Shown here piece after piece: positions 20,996-31,810 of a stretch of 64,000 nucleotides of DNA; position 1 is the stretch's first letter, and the number at the start of each line of letters is the position of its first letter. Where the stretch lies: the NCBI RefSeq assembly GCF_019059575.1, contig NW_024881503.1, forward strand, positions 1,054,001 through 1,118,000, written 5' to 3'. Made by a program: the position numbers and the translations under genes. The notes below the pieces were generated by a model. The model ran no database searches. It was not told the origin of the DNA and worked only from the letters and a program-made list of their open reading frames with translations. The DNA comes from Amphibalanus amphitrite (taxonomy: Eukaryota; Arthropoda; Thecostraca; Balanomorpha; Balanidae).

Positions 20996-23245
20996 GTAGG
21001 GTAGGGTAGGGTAGGGTAGGGTAGGGTAGGGTAGGGTAGGGTAGGGTAGGGTAGGGTAGGGTAGGGTAGGGTAGGGTAGGGTAGGGTAGGGTAGGGTAGG
21101 GTAGGGTAGGGTAGGGTAGGGTAGGGTAGGGTAGGGTAGGGTAGGGTAGGGTAGGGTAGGGTAGGGTAGGGTAGGGTAGGGTAGGGTAGGGTAGGGTAGG
21201 GTAGGGTAGGGTAGGGTAGGGTAGGGTAGGGTAGGGTAGGGTAGGGTAGGGTAGGGTAGGGTAGGGTAGGGTAGGGTAGGGTAGGGTAGGGTAGGGTAGG
21301 GTAGGGTAGGGTAGGGTAGGGTAGGGTAGGGTAGGGTAGGGTAGGGTAGGGTAGGGTAGGGTAGGGTAGGGTAGGGTAGGGTAGGGTAGGGTAGGGTAGG
21401 GTAGGGTAGGGTAGGGTAGGGTAGGGTAGGGTAGGGTAGGGTAGGGTAGGGTAGGGTAGGGTAGGGTAGGGTAGGGTAGGGTAGGGTAGGGTAGGGTAGG
21501 GTAGGGTAGGGTAGGGTAGGGTAGGGTAGGGTAGGGTAGGGTAGGGTAGGGTAGGGTAGGGTAGGGTAGGGTAGGGTAGGGTAGGGTAGGGTAGGGTAGG
21601 GTAGGGTAGGGTAGGGTAGGGTAGGGTAGGGTAGGGTAGGGTAGGGTAGGGTAGGGTAGGGTAGGGTAGGGTAGGGTAGGGTAGGGTAGGGTAGGGTAGG
21701 GTAGGGTAGGGTAGGGTAGGGTAGGGTAGGGTAGGGTAGGGTAGGGTAGGGTAGGGTAGGGTAGGGTAGGGTAGGGTAGGGTAGGTAGGGTAGGGTAGGG
21801 TAGGGTAGGGTAGGGTAGGGTAGGGTAGGGTAGGGTAGGGTAGGGTAGGGTAGGGTAGGGTAGGGTAGGGTAGGGTAGGGTAGGGTAGGGTAGGGTAGGG
21901 TAGGGTAGGGTAGGGTAGGGTAGGGTAGGGTAGGGTAGGGTAGGGTAGGGTAGGGTAGGGTAGGGTAGGGTAGGGTAGGGTAGGGTAGGGTAGGGTAGGG
22001 TAGGGTAGGGTAGGGTAGGGTAGGGTAGGGTAGGGTAGGGTAGGGTAGGGTAGGGTAGGGTAGGGTAGGGTAGGGTAGGGTAGGGTAGGGTAGGGTAGGG
22101 TAGGGTAGGGTAGGGTAGGGTAGGGTAGGGTAGGGTAGGGTAGGGTAGGGTAGGGTAGGGTAGGGTAGGGTAGGGTAGGGTAGGGTAGGGTAGGGTAGGG
22201 TAGGGTAGGGTAGGGTAGGGTAGGGTAGGGTAGGGTAGGGTAGGGTAGGGTAGGGTAGGGTAGGGTAGGGTAGGGTAGGGTAGGGTAGGTAGGGTAGGGT
22301 AGGGTAGGGTAGGGTAGGGTAGGGTAGGGTAGGGTAGGGTAGGGTAGGGTAGGGTAGGGTAGGGTAGGGTAGGGTAGGGTAGGGTAGGGTAGGGTAGGGT
22401 AGGGTAGGGTAGGGTAGGGTAGGGTAGGGTAGGGTAGGGTAGGGTAGGGTAGGGTAGGGTAGGGTAGGGTAGGGTAGGGTAGGGTAGGGTAGGGTAGGGT
22501 AGGGTAGGGTAGGGTAGGGTAGGGTAGGGTAGGGTAGGGTAGGGTAGGGTAGGGTAGGGTAGGGTAGGGTAGGGTAGGGTAGGGTAGGGTAGGGTAGGGT
22601 AGGGTAGGGTAGGGTAGGGTAGGGTAGGGTAGGGTAGGGTAGGGTAGGGTAGGGTAGGGTAGGGTAGGGTAGGGTAGGGTAGGGTAGGGTAGGGTAGGGT
22701 AGGGTAGGGTAGGGTAGGGTAGGGTAGGGTAGGGTAGGGTAGGGTAGGGTAGGGTAGGGTAGGGTAGGGTAGGGTAGGGTAGGGTAGGGTAGGGTAGGGT
22801 AGGGTAGGGTAGGGTAGGGTAGGGTAGGGTAGGGTAGGGTAGGGTAGGGTAGGGTAGGGTAGGGTAGGGTAGGGTAGGGTAGGGTAGGGTAGGGTAGGGT
22901 AGGGTAGGGTAGGGTAGGGTAGGGTAGGGTAGGGTAGGGTAGGGTAGGGTAGGGTAGGGTAGGGTAGGGTAGGGTAGGGTAGGGTAGGGTAGGGTAGGGT
23001 AGGGTAGGGTAGGGTAGGGTAGGGTAGGGTAGGGTAGGGTAGGGTAGGGTAGGGTAGGGTAGGGTAGGGTAGGGTAGGGTAGGGTAGGGTAGGGTAGGGT
23101 AGGGTAGGGTAGGGTAGGGTAGGGTAGGGTAGGGTAGGGTAGGGTAGGGTAGGGTAGGGTAGGGTAGGGTAGGGTAGGGTAGGGTAGGGTAGGGTAGGGT
23201 AGGGTAGGGTAGGGTAGGGTAGGGTAGGGTAGGGTAGGGTAGGGT
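20996..23245. repeat. (GTAGG)n array, 2.25 kb
   Basis: About 450 copies of the pentamer GTAGG (read as GGGTA on the plus strand). Uniform except for two places with a 4-base unit (near 21784 and 22288). Runs of GGG separated by TA should form G-quadruplexes. It resembles but is not the arthropod telomere unit TTAGG. It ends directly before the terminus of a foldback element at 23249. The long reading frame across it is only (PTLPY)n. Confidence 0.95.
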
Positions 23246-23755
23246 TCATTCGTAACCGGACAAAAAGTCAAAAGCAAAGTCAATAGTGATAGTCAAATGG
23301 AAAAAAGTCGAAATGTATAAAAGTCAAAACGTTATAAGTCAAAGGTAAAAAGGCAAAGGACAAAAACCACAAGTCTTGTAAAAAAGTCAGGACGGACAAA
23401 AATCCAAACTGATTAAAGTCAAAAGCAAGAATTCAAAGGCGAAAAGTCAAGACAGATGAGAGTCAAATTGTAAAAGTCAAAAGGGATAAAAGTCAAAATT
23501 TAAAAAGTCAAAAGCCAAAACTCAAACCGACAAGTTAGCGATAAGGTTAAATGATAACAAACGTCAAATGTATATTGCAACACACAAAGCTTTCGGTATG
23601 ATAATACCTTGCTCACTGTGGATAACAGAAATGAGGACAGAAATGGTCACCGGCAGCTTGTATAAAAATATAAAATAGCACTCGAAAAATAGATCACAAT
23701 CACGAGATTATCTATCGGGGTCCTGCCACTAAGCTTACAGCGCATGTTGCTCAAG

Positions 23756-24060
23756 TTATAAATCCAGTCCTAGTATTGATGGTATCGCGTGCTGATACCT
23801 ATGTGAGCCGCTTCTAAGATTTTTCGTGTCGTTTTTCGTGCGCCCTTCTCTTAATCGAGTAGCTCCCCAGCTCGGTAAATGATGAGATTGTTCGGCATGT
23901 ACGACGATTGCGTTCGATGTTCGATGAAACTTAAGGTCGCTTTTATGTTCTTTAAGTCTCGTTTCGACCCCCCTCCCCGTTTCTCCCACGTAGCTTTTTT
24001 CACACCCACCACAAGGAATTTCGTATACTACACTTTTTGGAGAATCGGATGTGTCGGACG
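23756..24060 (-). pseudogene. Penelope-like element GIY-YIG endonuclease, C-terminal fragment
   Basis: The minus frame reads VVYEIPCGGCEKSYVGETGR, then ETRLKEHKSDL, then HAEQSHHLPSWGAT. This is the GIY-YIG nuclease module with the Cys-rich insert and the downstream H...H/W motif of Penelope-like retroelements. The module nicks target DNA to prime reverse transcription. The frame is intact to its stop at 23756, but the reverse transcriptase part is absent, so this is a 5'-truncated copy. About 160 bp of 3' untranslated sequence follows. Confidence 0.8.
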
Positions 24061-24149
24061 TCTCTTCCGGTCTTCGTTTAATTATCCCGTGTATCTTCGT
24101 TCCCGTTGATTAAACGAAGATACACGAGATTAAACGAAGACCGGAAGAG

Positions 24150-24447
24150 ACGTCCGACACATCCGATTCTCCAAAAAGTGTAGTATACGAAATTCCTTGT
24201 GGTGGGTGTGAAAAAAGCTACGTGGGAGAAACGGGGAGGGGGGTCGAAACGAGATAAGAACATAAAGGTGACCCTAAGTTTCATCGAACATCGAACGCAA
24301 TCGTCGTACATGCCGAACAACCTCATCATTTATCGAACTGGGGAGCAACTCGATTATTTGAGAAGGGCGCACGAAAAACGACCCGAAAAAAAAGAAGCGG
24401 CTCACATATCAGCAGCGATACCATCAATACTAGGACTGGATTTATAA
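24150..24447 (+). pseudogene. Penelope-like GIY-YIG fragment, inverted twin
   Basis: A mirror copy of 23756-24060. It begins with the same VVYEIPCGGCEKSYVGETGR phrase (about 24180-24240), then goes out of frame at a stop after VETR. The two copies meet head to head around a short spacer near 24102-24109, and similarity continues past both stops into the 3' regions. It ends with the same PSILGLDL residues. Confidence 0.75.
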
Positions 24448-24944
24448 TTTTAGCAACATGCGCTGTAAGCTTAGTGGCAGGACCCCGATAGATAATCTCG
24501 TGATTGTGATCTATTTTTCGAGTGCTATTTTACATTTTTGGACAAGCTGCCGGTGACAATTTCTGACCTCATTTCTGTTTAACACAGTGATCAAGGTATT
24601 TTCATGTCGAAAGCTTGTGTGTTTAAATAAACATTTGACGTGTTATTGTTAGGTATCATTGATCCCAACTGACTTGGATAAAGTCCAATCTCTGGGTAGG
24701 CAAAAATCAATAAGTCAGGTTAGGTAAGGTTTGGTTGTGTCTTTTAATATTTTGGTAACATACAAGTATCATATCTGGATTTAGGATGTCATAAAATTGA
24801 AGAATGTGTAAAATCTACCTTTGAAAAGTGGGTTGGTACTTAATGTTAATATTTACCGGTCAGGTTAGGTTAGAAGTTAGGAATTAATTTGCTTATGACT
24901 TCGACTTTTAGCGTCTTTGACTTTTTCCGTTTGACAGCGGCCCG

Positions 24945-25187
24945 GCTGCATTGTCCGACCTTCTGTACTTTTAGAGGCTGCTCCGGCCTTGGGCTGCTCG
25001 ATGAACTCTGGAATTCAGACTCCTCTTGAGAGTCTACATATCGTTGCACAGAAACTTCATCATAGTTCTGTACACGCGCCACCGTCACATCAATCCGATA
25101 GCACTGGCTCATTCCTGGGCAGCTTGTTGTAGCGGCCCTCCCGGCGCGGGGCCAGACGACATTGGCGGCCATTTTCACTTCCTCCAT
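24945..25187 (-). CDS. Possible first exon, product unknown
   Basis: An ATG at 25185-25187 in good context (AAGCATGG) opens a frame of about 80 residues before it enters the foldback arm. Composition is ordinary: MEEVKMAANVVW start, an acidic patch, a Ser run followed by PRPEQ. No domain is recognised. Candidate splice donors exist but none is strong. It may be chance or a captured exon. Confidence 0.22.
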
Positions 25188-25930
25188 GCTTCAAGTCGCA
25201 GCAGTCAACATAAAATTAATTCTGAAAGCTAGGAAAGAACAATTAATGAAGAATGAAGAACACTTCAAAATATATACGTAGGATAGTGGGAGTACGGCAC
25301 CGATTGCGGGCAAGTTAAAACTTTGAACTTCATTTATCTGTCCTACTAAAAAAAAAAAAAAAAATAGTTGGCACCCTAACGATGATCGATGAGCATGAAG
25401 CTGTCAACTCTTAAGTAGGTAGTTTTTAAAGCAAGGCAAAATCAGAAAAGCAATAAATATTATTCGCAGTGAGAAAGTTCGATCGAATTTGTCGTCCAAC
25501 CAAATTTATCACATTCCTTAACCTCATGAGAGAACACGTGCCACAATACATACAAGCCACCTTCAATGGAACGAATAGCTAAGATGCTGTGTTATGCACC
25601 GCCTCCATATGAATCTATTTCGTTAAGTCATGAAAGACCAATTGATTAGATATTATCTTTGAAAACTGCTTTTGGGATATATCAGCTAGAGGAAACGATC
25701 CGAATGTCAATGAAAAATAATTGAGCATACACTACTGGAGAATTGCACTGCTAATCGATAAAAAAAATCGCCGGAACACTGGATCACGATAGGATGAGGA
25801 ATCATTTAACAAGCCGTAACGAAATCAGAGGAGAAATAACGGAATGGCATACGGCTGGGAGAAACAGATATGTACGGGCAATGCTGTCAATAGCCGGGTC
25901 TTCAGGCAACCTAAAATTGTGGCCGTACCT
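25188..25930. other. No gene recognised
   Basis: AT-rich spacer with an A-run at 25348-25364. Nothing supported. Confidence 0.35.
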
Positions 25931-26165
25931 GGGCCCAATCTTACCAAATGCCGTGAATGCGCATTCACGGCATTTGGTAACATTCAGAACTATTCCACAT
26001 TCACTTACTCATTCGTTCAGGCAACATTCATAATCGTTTACGCTATCAAAATCATTGGACAAGATTAGCTGGGTGTAAATAAAAAGGATATATTTGATAT
26101 TAGTGCCGTAAACTCCAGCCAGTGCTGCCAAATCCTAATTACGGCATTGGCAAGATTGGGCCCTG
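25931..26165. repeat. GGGCCCAATC MITE pieces with a perfect palindrome
   Basis: GGGCCCAATCTT at 25931 and AAGATTGGGCCC at about 26152-26163 are the terminal motifs of the MITE family seen at 2936. Between them, 25941-25980 is a perfect 40-base palindrome with no spacer (arms TTACCAAATGCCGTGAATGC). The rest is rearranged. Confidence 0.7.
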
Positions 26166-27130
26166 GAGCCGGACATTCCGCCATGGGACGGCGCGGCCCC
26201 AGCTGACCGGCCAGGCATTTTCAAATCTTATATGCCTGCTTATAATATTCGAGGAAGGTCAAGGAATTTATTCAGTTGTACAGGGTGTTAAAAAAAAAAC
26301 GAGACGATAAAGAACTGTTATAACTGGAAAGGTGATCATGCTAGGAAAATTATTAATATGTCGTTTAAAAGAGAATTGTTGAGTTTTTGTGAGTACTCAA
26401 AAATATCAATTCTTAAGTTAGCAAACTTGATCTCTTCATCCGGCGTCATTCGGCGTTATGAATCAGTTGACAGACGAGCAAGTTTCAATGCTGCCATTGG
26501 TTTGATCGATATTAATCTCCATTCTCGAAAAAAAGGCTTTTCCAGAAAACATTTCATTTCAAACATTTCAGAAAACAAGTTCCTATCGTCATGGGCTTGC
26601 GACTTTGCAAAAATAATCATTTTTTGGGCACGAGATGTTTGCACGTGGCATGGTCATAATTCGTGCCAGACAAAAAAAAATATGCGTACCATACAAATCT
26701 TTTAACAATTCTCTTTTGAATGGCATTGTTTTTTTTCACAGCCCCAAGATCAGAACACTTTCAGAATGTACTTTTATAAATAATGCTTTATTGCCAATTC
26801 AAGTAACTGACAGTCCAGCGCGGCAAACGGCATTATTATTCTCGACACTTTGACAGTAATCACTAAGTCGTAGTCATACGTCGATCGCTTATGAATTATG
26901 ATTTACCATGCATCATTCATTTATGCGTGCATCTTGTCGTGACGGAAGGCAACATGAAATGTATGATTTGAAAATCACGAGCAATCCTCACAAGACGCAG
27001 TAATTCCTGTTCAGACTTCAGAATATCGCGTGCCACGCAGGGGTGCCATATCTGAAAATCCCCACGATGCATATTTACAAAGCACTAACAATCTCCAGAT
27101 GTGTTGTGCTCCGGTTGCTTTTATCACAAA
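26166..27130. other. Spacer with a possible MITE
   Basis: AAAAGAGAATTGTT (from 26365) recurs inverted near 26704-26720, so about 360 bp here may be a MITE. The 115-codon open frame inside it has no recognisable motif. No other feature seen. Confidence 0.35.
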
Positions 27131-27149
27131 ACGTCATTATATGCTATTC

Positions 27150-27290
27150 CCTACCTTGGCGGTGTTTCACGGACGCTGCCAGCGCATCTCGCGAGCTGAG
27201 GTCACACTTGTGGTAGTGTTGGGGCAATGGGCTTCGTGTGTGACGCCAGCTTGCAAGATGCGCTGGCAGCGTCGGTGAAACACCACCAGG
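27150..27290. repeat. Hairpin with about 45-bp arms
   Basis: GGTGTTTCACGGACGCTGCC at the left returns as GGCAGCGTCGGTGAAACACC at the right, with GCGCATCT / AGATGCGC inside both. The loop is about 45 bases. Confidence 0.8.
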
Positions 27291-27439
27291 GACGTACCGA
27301 TACGAAGAATAACGATTACCTCGGTTGTCGCTTGCAGACTGCAGTTCTGGTGTCTGATCCGAAAAAAAGATGTGACCTGCAGTTTCACAGGCACTGCCGC
27401 TACCACTAGGCCTTGCAGTAAGTAACCTGGACCAAGCAT

Positions 27440-27909
27440 TTAAAGGGACCCTCCCACCTTCAAAAAAGTTAATGAATTGGCACGAAAGTGATGTCGCTCG
27501 GTTCAGAAAGAGCGAAAACGAATATCTACCAAATTTCATCGAAAAATATTCACCGGTTTTCAAGATATTAGACTTTTACTTTTTACTTTTTGGGATCTCC
27601 GCTGTTCCTAGCGACTTTATTTGAAAGTGCGGCATTTGTTGCGCGCAAAGCGGCATATACCACCGCGTGCTACCAAACGTTTTAGTAAAAGATTTAAAAA
27701 TCGTTAGATCTCCGCTGACGTCACAAATTCTAAGGGGGCATACCAATGCACTAGCCCCTTAGAATCCGAAAACTGCAAGTTTGAAATTCCATATCTCCGA
27801 ATTGAAGCATTTGTCGATGTTGTGAGTGCCCAAACCGGTATTTGCAGGCCATGGCCACCAAATTGGCTATCTCAGCTCAAAACTAATGTTAAGGTGAGTG
27901 TCCATTTAA
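27440..27909. mobile_element. TTAA-flanked MITE (T2/Kolobok-like)
   Basis: 470 bp, colinear with 3508-3993 but inverted. The left end TTAAAGGGACCCTCCCACC is intact; the right end has mutated to GGTGAGTGTCCATTTAA. Its right TTAA is also the left TTAA of the next element. Confidence 0.75.
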
Positions 27910-28353
27910 AGGAAACAGTCCACTTTCCTGAAATCAGTATTTTGCTATTGATTTATGATTTTTTATGCTCAAAATAATCATGAAATAAAATAAAACCTTT
28001 TTGTAAAAACAATTATTTTCTTTATTTTAATATAGGGCGAACTATATTCTATGTAAAATAATGTTTGACGCGGAAGCTTATTACGCATTGACCAATCATA
28101 TTGCGTAGCTCAAACCTACGAATACTGCATTGGCTGTAAGCAGCACGCTGATTGGCTGACGATGACGTGGCTGCATTCCTGTGCAAGGCACGCATTCCTC
28201 TACAAGGCACTCTTCGGAACGAGAAATGGAATTTCTTCGTCTAGGGTGATCGTTGAGCCGTAAAAGCTCCTGATTTGTGCTAGTCTCAGCTCAAGCTACC
28301 AAACTGCTATTCCAGCTCAAAACCCCATGTTTAAAGTGAACTATTTCCTTTAA
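27906..28353. mobile_element. TTAA-flanked MITE, second family
   Basis: 448 bp. Ends TTAAAGGAAACAGTCCACTT and, as reverse complement, TTAAAGGAAATAGTTCACTT. It matches the TTAAAGGRA rule of T2 MITEs. Non-coding. Confidence 0.75.
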
Positions 28354-28486
28354 CTGAACTTTGCACTCCACAACATTACATGAAAAAGGGTTGGAGCGCG
28401 AACGCAACCTACCCCGCTACCAAAAATTATACTCCCGAGTTATCCACATTTGGGATAATCGCAGGGGTCAACCCAACCGAAGTGCA

Positions 28487-28544
28487 ATGGAAGGGCCTCG
28501 CCCTGGGGGAACCGCCTTCATGATCACGGTGTCCCCTGAGCCAG
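28487..28544 (+). CDS. Possible short first coding exon
   Basis: An ATG at 28487 opens MEGPRPGGTAFMITVSPEP, and the frame runs into a consensus splice donor, CCAG followed by GTAAGTAT (28545). No partner exon or protein family is recognised. A consensus donor can occur by chance. Confidence 0.2.
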
Positions 28545-29817
28545 GTAAGTATGAGTTGACGGAGGCGAAAGTCGGTGATATATCCCACAACCAGTGACGA
28601 GTTTCTCTTTCCAAAGACGTCAGAAACCAAAAATGCAGTGCCGCATCGAAGAGCTTCTTAAAACGCAAGTGCCGCTTTCGCCACTGACATATAGGCACAA
28701 AAACCATTATCATTTAAATATCGTAATATGTTTTGCCTTTGAAGATATCTTGCAATACACCTGCAATACTCCTTACCCATCAAAAAGCGCCATCTAGTGA
28801 GCGAAGTGTAAGTCGAAGTTCATTCGACGATACCACATCTTCACAGCATCACATCTCACGCACATGCACATTTATTGGTGGTCGTCGTTTACTCCCAAAA
28901 TGATGCTGCAAAATAATGTAACATGCTAACACAATGTTAAATAAAAAATCGCAACACGAGGACAACGACAAACACTGACGTAACAGTTTTAACGGTCCAT
29001 GACGTGCTGCCACCTACCGGATGCCACCAGCGCCGCCTGGCGTCAATGCCAGGAACGGACCAACTGACGTCACGATTGGGAAAGGAAGTCGGCAGTCCCT
29101 GCCAGGCTAGGCACTGCAGCAAGTCACCGAGACGGGCTCTGACCCAGCGGTGCCCGCGGTAGCTGCCCAGCTAGAACAATGTCTCCCCTAACCCGTATCA
29201 CCTATCGATTCGGGCTCTGAGAAAATAGATTGACCCACGAGACGCGCAGAGCCCACTTCAGAAATATTCGTGGGCAAAAGAACGTATGACTGAAGTGCGT
29301 AAAAATACATAAGCATAAGTATGTAGGCGATCTAGTACGAACAAGAACGCTAAAAGACCGCTACGAAGAACAGGTCTCTAAAAAACTGACCCGACCTGAC
29401 CTTAACCCGCCCAAACTTCCCTACCAAGCTTCACCAGCCTATCTCAGCCATCTAGGAACTTTGTCCCAGGTCGGCCCATTTCAGCCAGGGTCTGGTGTAA
29501 ACTGGCTTAAACCATGTGGCCTTATCTGATCTGACCGGCGCTTTTCCATTTTCATCCCCTTTTTGTAGAATTTCCCCTCTGACACCAATGCCAAAATACA
29601 ATTTTGGGAGACTGTTGAGAGCAATGCAATGGATTCCAACGGCAACGCCTCGGAATGCAATGGATTCTTAGTTGATGCTTGTTGATTTTTACTTCATTGC
29701 ACGTTTCCAATCCAACTTGATCGAGGCATTTTTTTTTTTTTTTTTTTTTTTTTGAAGACCTATTGTGAATTCGACTTGGTGCTGATTGAGCGACGTGGAA
29801 ATTAGTTCTCTGAACCG
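28545..29817. other. Spacer with no recognised gene
   Basis: Contains a CTCF-like word on the minus strand (CTCACTAGATGGCGC, 28787-28801) and a poly-T run near 29730-29753. The rest is unremarkable. Confidence 0.4.
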
Positions 29818-29873
29818 CCACTAGGTGGCAGTCCAAATGATTGCTGGTTCGGCGGATAACCACCAGATGGCAG
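29818..29873 (+). promoter_or_regulatory. Two CTCF-like motifs in tandem
   Basis: CCACTAGGTGGCAG (29818-29831) and CCACCAGATGGCAG (29860-29873) both fit the CTCF core pattern CCASYAGRKGGC, in the same orientation and 42 bp apart. Binding is inferred from the pattern only. Confidence 0.45.
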
Positions 29874-30005
29874 AGCGGGAGGTAGCTGGGACGGCAGAGG
29901 GCAGGCCAGACGCCAGCAGCGGCGGAATGGGACGGTCCACGCGCGTGACCGACAACCCTACTGAGGGACAAATAAGGCGAAAAGAAATGCAAAATTCACC
30001 GTTCC

Positions 30006-30150
30006 ATGCTTCTATCCTCAGGATACGGAAATCCTTCACACCGCAACCCCCCTCCGGGCTGGACAGGCAACTTTCTCATGTGGGCTGCTCCCTTGGAGCG
30101 GCACCGCTGCTCCCGAGGGAGCGCACCCCGTAGCCGGGTGCAGTGAGTAC
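30006..30150 (+). repeat. Dispersed repeat with a strong hairpin
   Basis: Very similar to 57620-57768: CTCCGGGCTGGAC, then GGGCTGCTCCCTTGGAGC, GGCACCGCTGCTCCCGAGGG and GCGCACCCCGTAGCCGGGTG. GCTCCCTTGGAGC...GCTCCCGAGGGAGC can pair. Identity drops outside, so this is a mobile or amplified unit of unknown class. Confidence 0.65.
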
Positions 30151-30725
30151 CTTGGGGCTGGGAAACTGACTCAGTAAAAGAAACTTTAAGGACCAAGTGA
30201 GAGCTCATAGATACTTGATTTGCATGCAATTCGACGGGTTGTTTAAAACGGTTTTGTAGGTGCATAGTTAACAGCTAGCTTGAGAAGCAGCACAGGAGTT
30301 TTGAAATAAACAACAAAACATTAAAATGGAAAACTTTGACTAAGCAACAAAATTTAATGAGAAAAAAAACAGTTAAGTTTGAGGGGCCTCTTTCGACTAG
30401 GACTGAAAAAGTACAAAGGTTCCTCTTTAATCTGGCAGATAAGTATTTAGAGGAAATATTTTTGACATCACTGATATATTTTTGCCGAATTCTTAAGGAA
30501 CGTCAATAATTGCAAGCTCGTAAGTGCTGCTGCCAGAAAGTTAAGCCACATGCTGACAGTGGCTGTGCTGACAGTGACTGTCGAAGTGTGGAGGGTTACC
30601 ATGCGATACTTATTTTTTGCCTCGAGTTGGAGAATTGTCAATAATTCCACGGGAGGATTGTCAAAAATTCCTCCGCAGGTACAACTTACCGGCATGCGCG
30701 GCAAGGGGACAATAGCCGGTCGGAG
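30151..30725. other. No gene recognised
   Basis: AT-rich spacer, nothing supported. Confidence 0.35.
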
Positions 30726-31640
30726 TTAAAGGTAGTGTGCCAGCTTTCCTGGACCATATGGAGTTAATGACCCGGATAAGGAGAACCCGATTTTTAGAAC
30801 TCATCCATACCTTCAAAACTCATGGAAACGTCTTAAATTCTTCAAATTTTGAGTACCCCAGTGCGAAATTCGCCCCGACGGGTTGTCGGTCGTACCCCAA
30901 CCACATTTCACACCACTATGAACAATAAATGTAGAATCGCTATTACCGATAGGCTCATCCCATCAAGTTTCGATAAACCCGTTCATCATCATCTCCTGCG
31001 GTTTCGAACGGCTTCTGATGCTCGTCGAGGTCGGAATTTCCAAATACGCTGCTCATACTTTGTGGTGCGGTGGTGGTGCGTCGGGCCGCGCGCCCTGACT
31101 TCGGCCAAGAAAAATGCGTCAGCTGATCATTGTCATTTCTGCCACTTTCGTGTGGTGAAATGGGTTACAGGACAATTTGCCGAACTGCATTTTGCCGAAT
31201 GCTTATTCGCCGAATGTCAATATGTCGAATGCATTTTGCCGACGTGTCTTTTTGCCGACGCGTCAAAAGGGCGAAGTGCCAAAAGTCGAAATGCAATTTG
31301 CCGACATGCCTTTTTGCCGACGTGCAATAAGTCGAAAATGCCAATTTGCCGAAACGTCAATTTGCCGAAAAGTCAATTAGTCGAAATGTCAATTCGCCGA
31401 AATGCTAATTTGCCGAAATGATAATTAGTCGAAATGTAAATTTGCCGAATATCAATTTGCCGAAATGTCAATGTGCCGAAAAGTATATTAGTCGAAATGT
31501 CAATTCGCCGAAACGCTTATTTGCCGAAATGCTAATTAGTCGAAATGTAAATTTGCCGAAGTGTCAATTAGTCGAAATGCCAATTTACCGAAAAGTCAAT
31601 TAGTCGAAATGTCAATTTGCCGAATGCCAATTAGCCGAAA

Positions 31641-31810
31641 TTAACCTAACCTAACCTAACCTAACCTAACCTAACCTAACCTAACCTAACCTAACCTAAC
31701 CTAACCTAACCTAACCTAACCTAACCTAACCTAACCTAACCTAACCTAACCTAACCTAACCTAACCTAACCTAACCTAACCTAACCTAACCTAACCAAAC
31801 CTAACCTAAC
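31641..31810. repeat. (CCTAA)n = (TTAGG)n tract
   Basis: About 34 pentamers of the arthropod telomeric unit, one altered (ACCAAAC near 31795). It sits directly after the word array of the foldback element. A shrunken equivalent (GGTTAGGTTAG, about 24857-24880) occupies the same place in the 23249-24936 element, so it seems to belong to the transposon. Confidence 0.85.

Larger units (their letters stand above)
23249..24936. mobile_element. Foldback element, AAAAGTC words (partial)
   Basis: The left terminus CGTAACCGGACAAAAAGTC and an AAAAGTC-word arm run to about 23540. A short reversed arm (TTTGACTTTTTCCGTTTGAC) lies at 24897-24936. Between them are inverted Penelope fragments and, at 24690-24890, an interior segment homologous in reverse to 31805-31970 of the other foldback element. 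The right terminus is truncated and no TSD was found. Confidence 0.65.

Noticed and set aside
20944-23283. Open frame of 779 codons on the minus strand
   Set aside because: It is a direct translation of the (GTAGG)n array, giving only PTLPY repeats.
26358-26705. 115-codon open frame as a gene
   Set aside because: No motif, AT-rich, and it lies between inverted AAAAGAGAATTGTT words, so it is more likely a MITE interior.
31177-31603. Cys-rich frames (NLPKC type repeats)
   Set aside because: Translation of the TTTGCCGAAATG word array of a foldback element.
31641-31810. True chromosome end or telomere fusion scar
   Set aside because: Flanks on both sides belong to a foldback transposon, and a homologous element has a remnant at the same place.
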